12,372 nucleotides of DNA from Hyphomicrobium sp. (GTDB lineage: Bacteria > Pseudomonadota > Alphaproteobacteria > Rhizobiales > Hyphomicrobiaceae), in NCBI GenBank assembly GCA_025927515.1, contig JAICLG010000071.1, positions 1 to 12,372 on the forward strand, in the 5' to 3' direction. The translations under genes were made by a program, and so were the position numbers. The notes under the pieces were generated by a model. That model ran no database searches. It saw only the letters and a list, made by a program, of their open reading frames with translations, and was not told the DNA's origin. Positions 11,600 to 12,372 of this stretch are shown here, one piece after another (within the stretch, counting starts at the first letter, position 1; each line of letters begins with the position of its first letter).

Positions 11600-12372
11600 G
11601 TGCCGGAGTCGTCGCTGGAATCCGAATTCCAAGCCATCGTTCGCGTGGCCCACGAACTGGCAGACCTCTCGGGTCCAGTTGTCCTCAAATACTTTCGCAA
11701 AGCTACGCCTGTGGAAAACAAGGCCGTAGGCGGCGCGTTCGATCCCGTCACAAAAGCGGATCGGGGAGCCGAGAAAGCGATTGTGCAGGCGCTCGCGACG
11801 CGGCTGCCGGATCATGGCGTCATCGGTGAAGAATTCGGCGTCAAGCCCGGCACGAGCGTCTATCAGTGGGTCATCGATCCTATCGACGGGACGCGCTCCT
11901 TCATTATCGGCTCACCACTCTGGGGGACGCTCATCGGCGTCTTGCGAGATGGCAAACCCATTTTCGGCCTGATGGACCAGCCGTTCACGGGAGAGCGCTT
12001 CTGGTCGGACGCTCGCGCGTCTTACCTCAGCACGGGCGGCGGCCGCCCCACGCGGCTGAAGACGCGCGCTTGCACGCGGCTCGAAGATGCGGTGCTGACC
12101 TCGACGCACCCGGATCTCTTCGAAAGCCCAGCGCAGGCGAGCGCCCTAGCTCGCCTCAAGGACGTTGCGCGGCTGACGCGTTATGGCGGCGATTGCTACA
12201 ATTACTGTCTGCTGGCAGCGGGCTTCGTCGACATCGTGCTGGAACCGGCGCTCAAATCCTACGACATCGCGGCGCTGATACCGATCATCGAACGCGCCGG
12301 CGGGCGCGTTACGACATGGGACGGCGGCGATGCATCGAACGGCGGCGACGTTATCGCGAGCGGCGATGCGCA
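11600..12372 (+). CDS. hisN: Inositol monophosphatase family protein, probable histidinol-phosphatase (HisN)
   Basis: 257 codons are visible from GTG 11600; the frame is open at the window end, so only the last few residues are missing (family length about 260). The metal-dependent phosphatase signature is complete: GGAFDPVTKADRGAEKAI, GEEFG (Glu77-Glu78), WVIDPIDGTRSFIIG (Asp93, Asp96) and SYDIAALIPIIERAGG (Asp222). The segments THPDLF and YGGDCYNYCLLAAGFVDIVLE are typical of the HisN-like branch, which removes phosphate from L-histidinol phosphate in histidine synthesis. SuhB or generic inositol-1-phosphatase remains possible because the branches share the fold. No other his gene is near. 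Two small RNAs are transcribed away from its leader. The start was chosen from AAGGTGAG upstream. Confidence 0.88.
   Translation, partial: MPESSLESEFQAIVRVAHELADLSGPVVLKYFRKATPVENKAVGGAFDPVTKADRGAEKAIVQALATRLPDHGVIGEEFGVKPGTSVYQWVIDPIDGTRSFIIGSPLWGTLIGVLRDGKPIFGLMDQPFTGERFWSDARASYLSTGGGRPTRLKTRACTRLEDAVLTSTHPDLFESPAQASALARLKDVARLTRYGGDCYNYCLLAAGFVDIVLEPALKSYDIAALIPIIERAGGRVTTWDGGDASNGGDVIASGDA

Noticed and set aside
11600..12372. hisN-like gene as a pseudogene because no stop is seen
   Set aside because: The frame is intact and the family length is nearly reached; the missing end is due to the window edge.

Overview
The window looks like chromosomal DNA of an alphaproteobacterium of the order Hyphomicrobiales (Rhizobiales). 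The evidence is high GC, a CpdR-type receiver, a 41-residue cysteine-free bL36, DUF1244 and DUF1036 proteins, a MOFRL-type glycerate kinase and a suhB-motif-like small RNA. A Hyphomicrobium-like methylotroph is plausible but not proven. No transposon, integrase, phage gene or CRISPR array was found. Most of the window is housekeeping sequence; the intergenic regions hold the less ordinary material.

Left part (1-3461). The window opens inside pntB, the beta subunit of proton-translocating transhydrogenase. Next comes a two-gene plus-strand unit: a YiiX-type permuted NlpC/P60 (papain-like) protein, then a membrane-anchored alpha/beta hydrolase. A bidirectional terminator separates them from the convergent rpsU (bS21), whose product carries a glycine-rich tail with four RGG triplets. 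The rpsU leader contains a terminator-like hairpin, followed upstream by a REP-like palindromic repeat and a DUF1244 gene on the minus strand.

Middle (4249-8318). This is a probable plus-strand operon: glycerate 2-kinase (gckA), a secreted DUF1036 protein, pyruvate kinase (pyk; start and stop overlap as ATGA) and a DUF4336 protein. The kinases bracket the route glycerate -> 2-phosphoglycerate -> (enolase, elsewhere) -> PEP -> pyruvate. A minus-strand secreted TPR protein converges on this operon.

Right part (9166-12372). On the minus strand lie rpmJ (bL36), tRNA-Val(GAC), a degenerate tRNA-like fragment and cpdR, which is divergent from an N-formylglutamate amidohydrolase-family gene. After that gene, a 576-base noncoding region carries two tandem minus-strand small-RNA genes. 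They share an exact 34-base core, a CCTCCC (anti-Shine-Dalgarno-like) single-stranded segment and intrinsic terminators. They lie just upstream of, and antiparallel to, an inositol-monophosphatase-family gene (hisN-like) cut by the window end. This arrangement matches the alphaproteobacterial suhB RNA motif (MmgR/alpha-r8 family, recalled from memory), here as a tandem pair.

Six protein genes probably start at GTG or TTG. In most cases a Shine-Dalgarno sequence decides the start.
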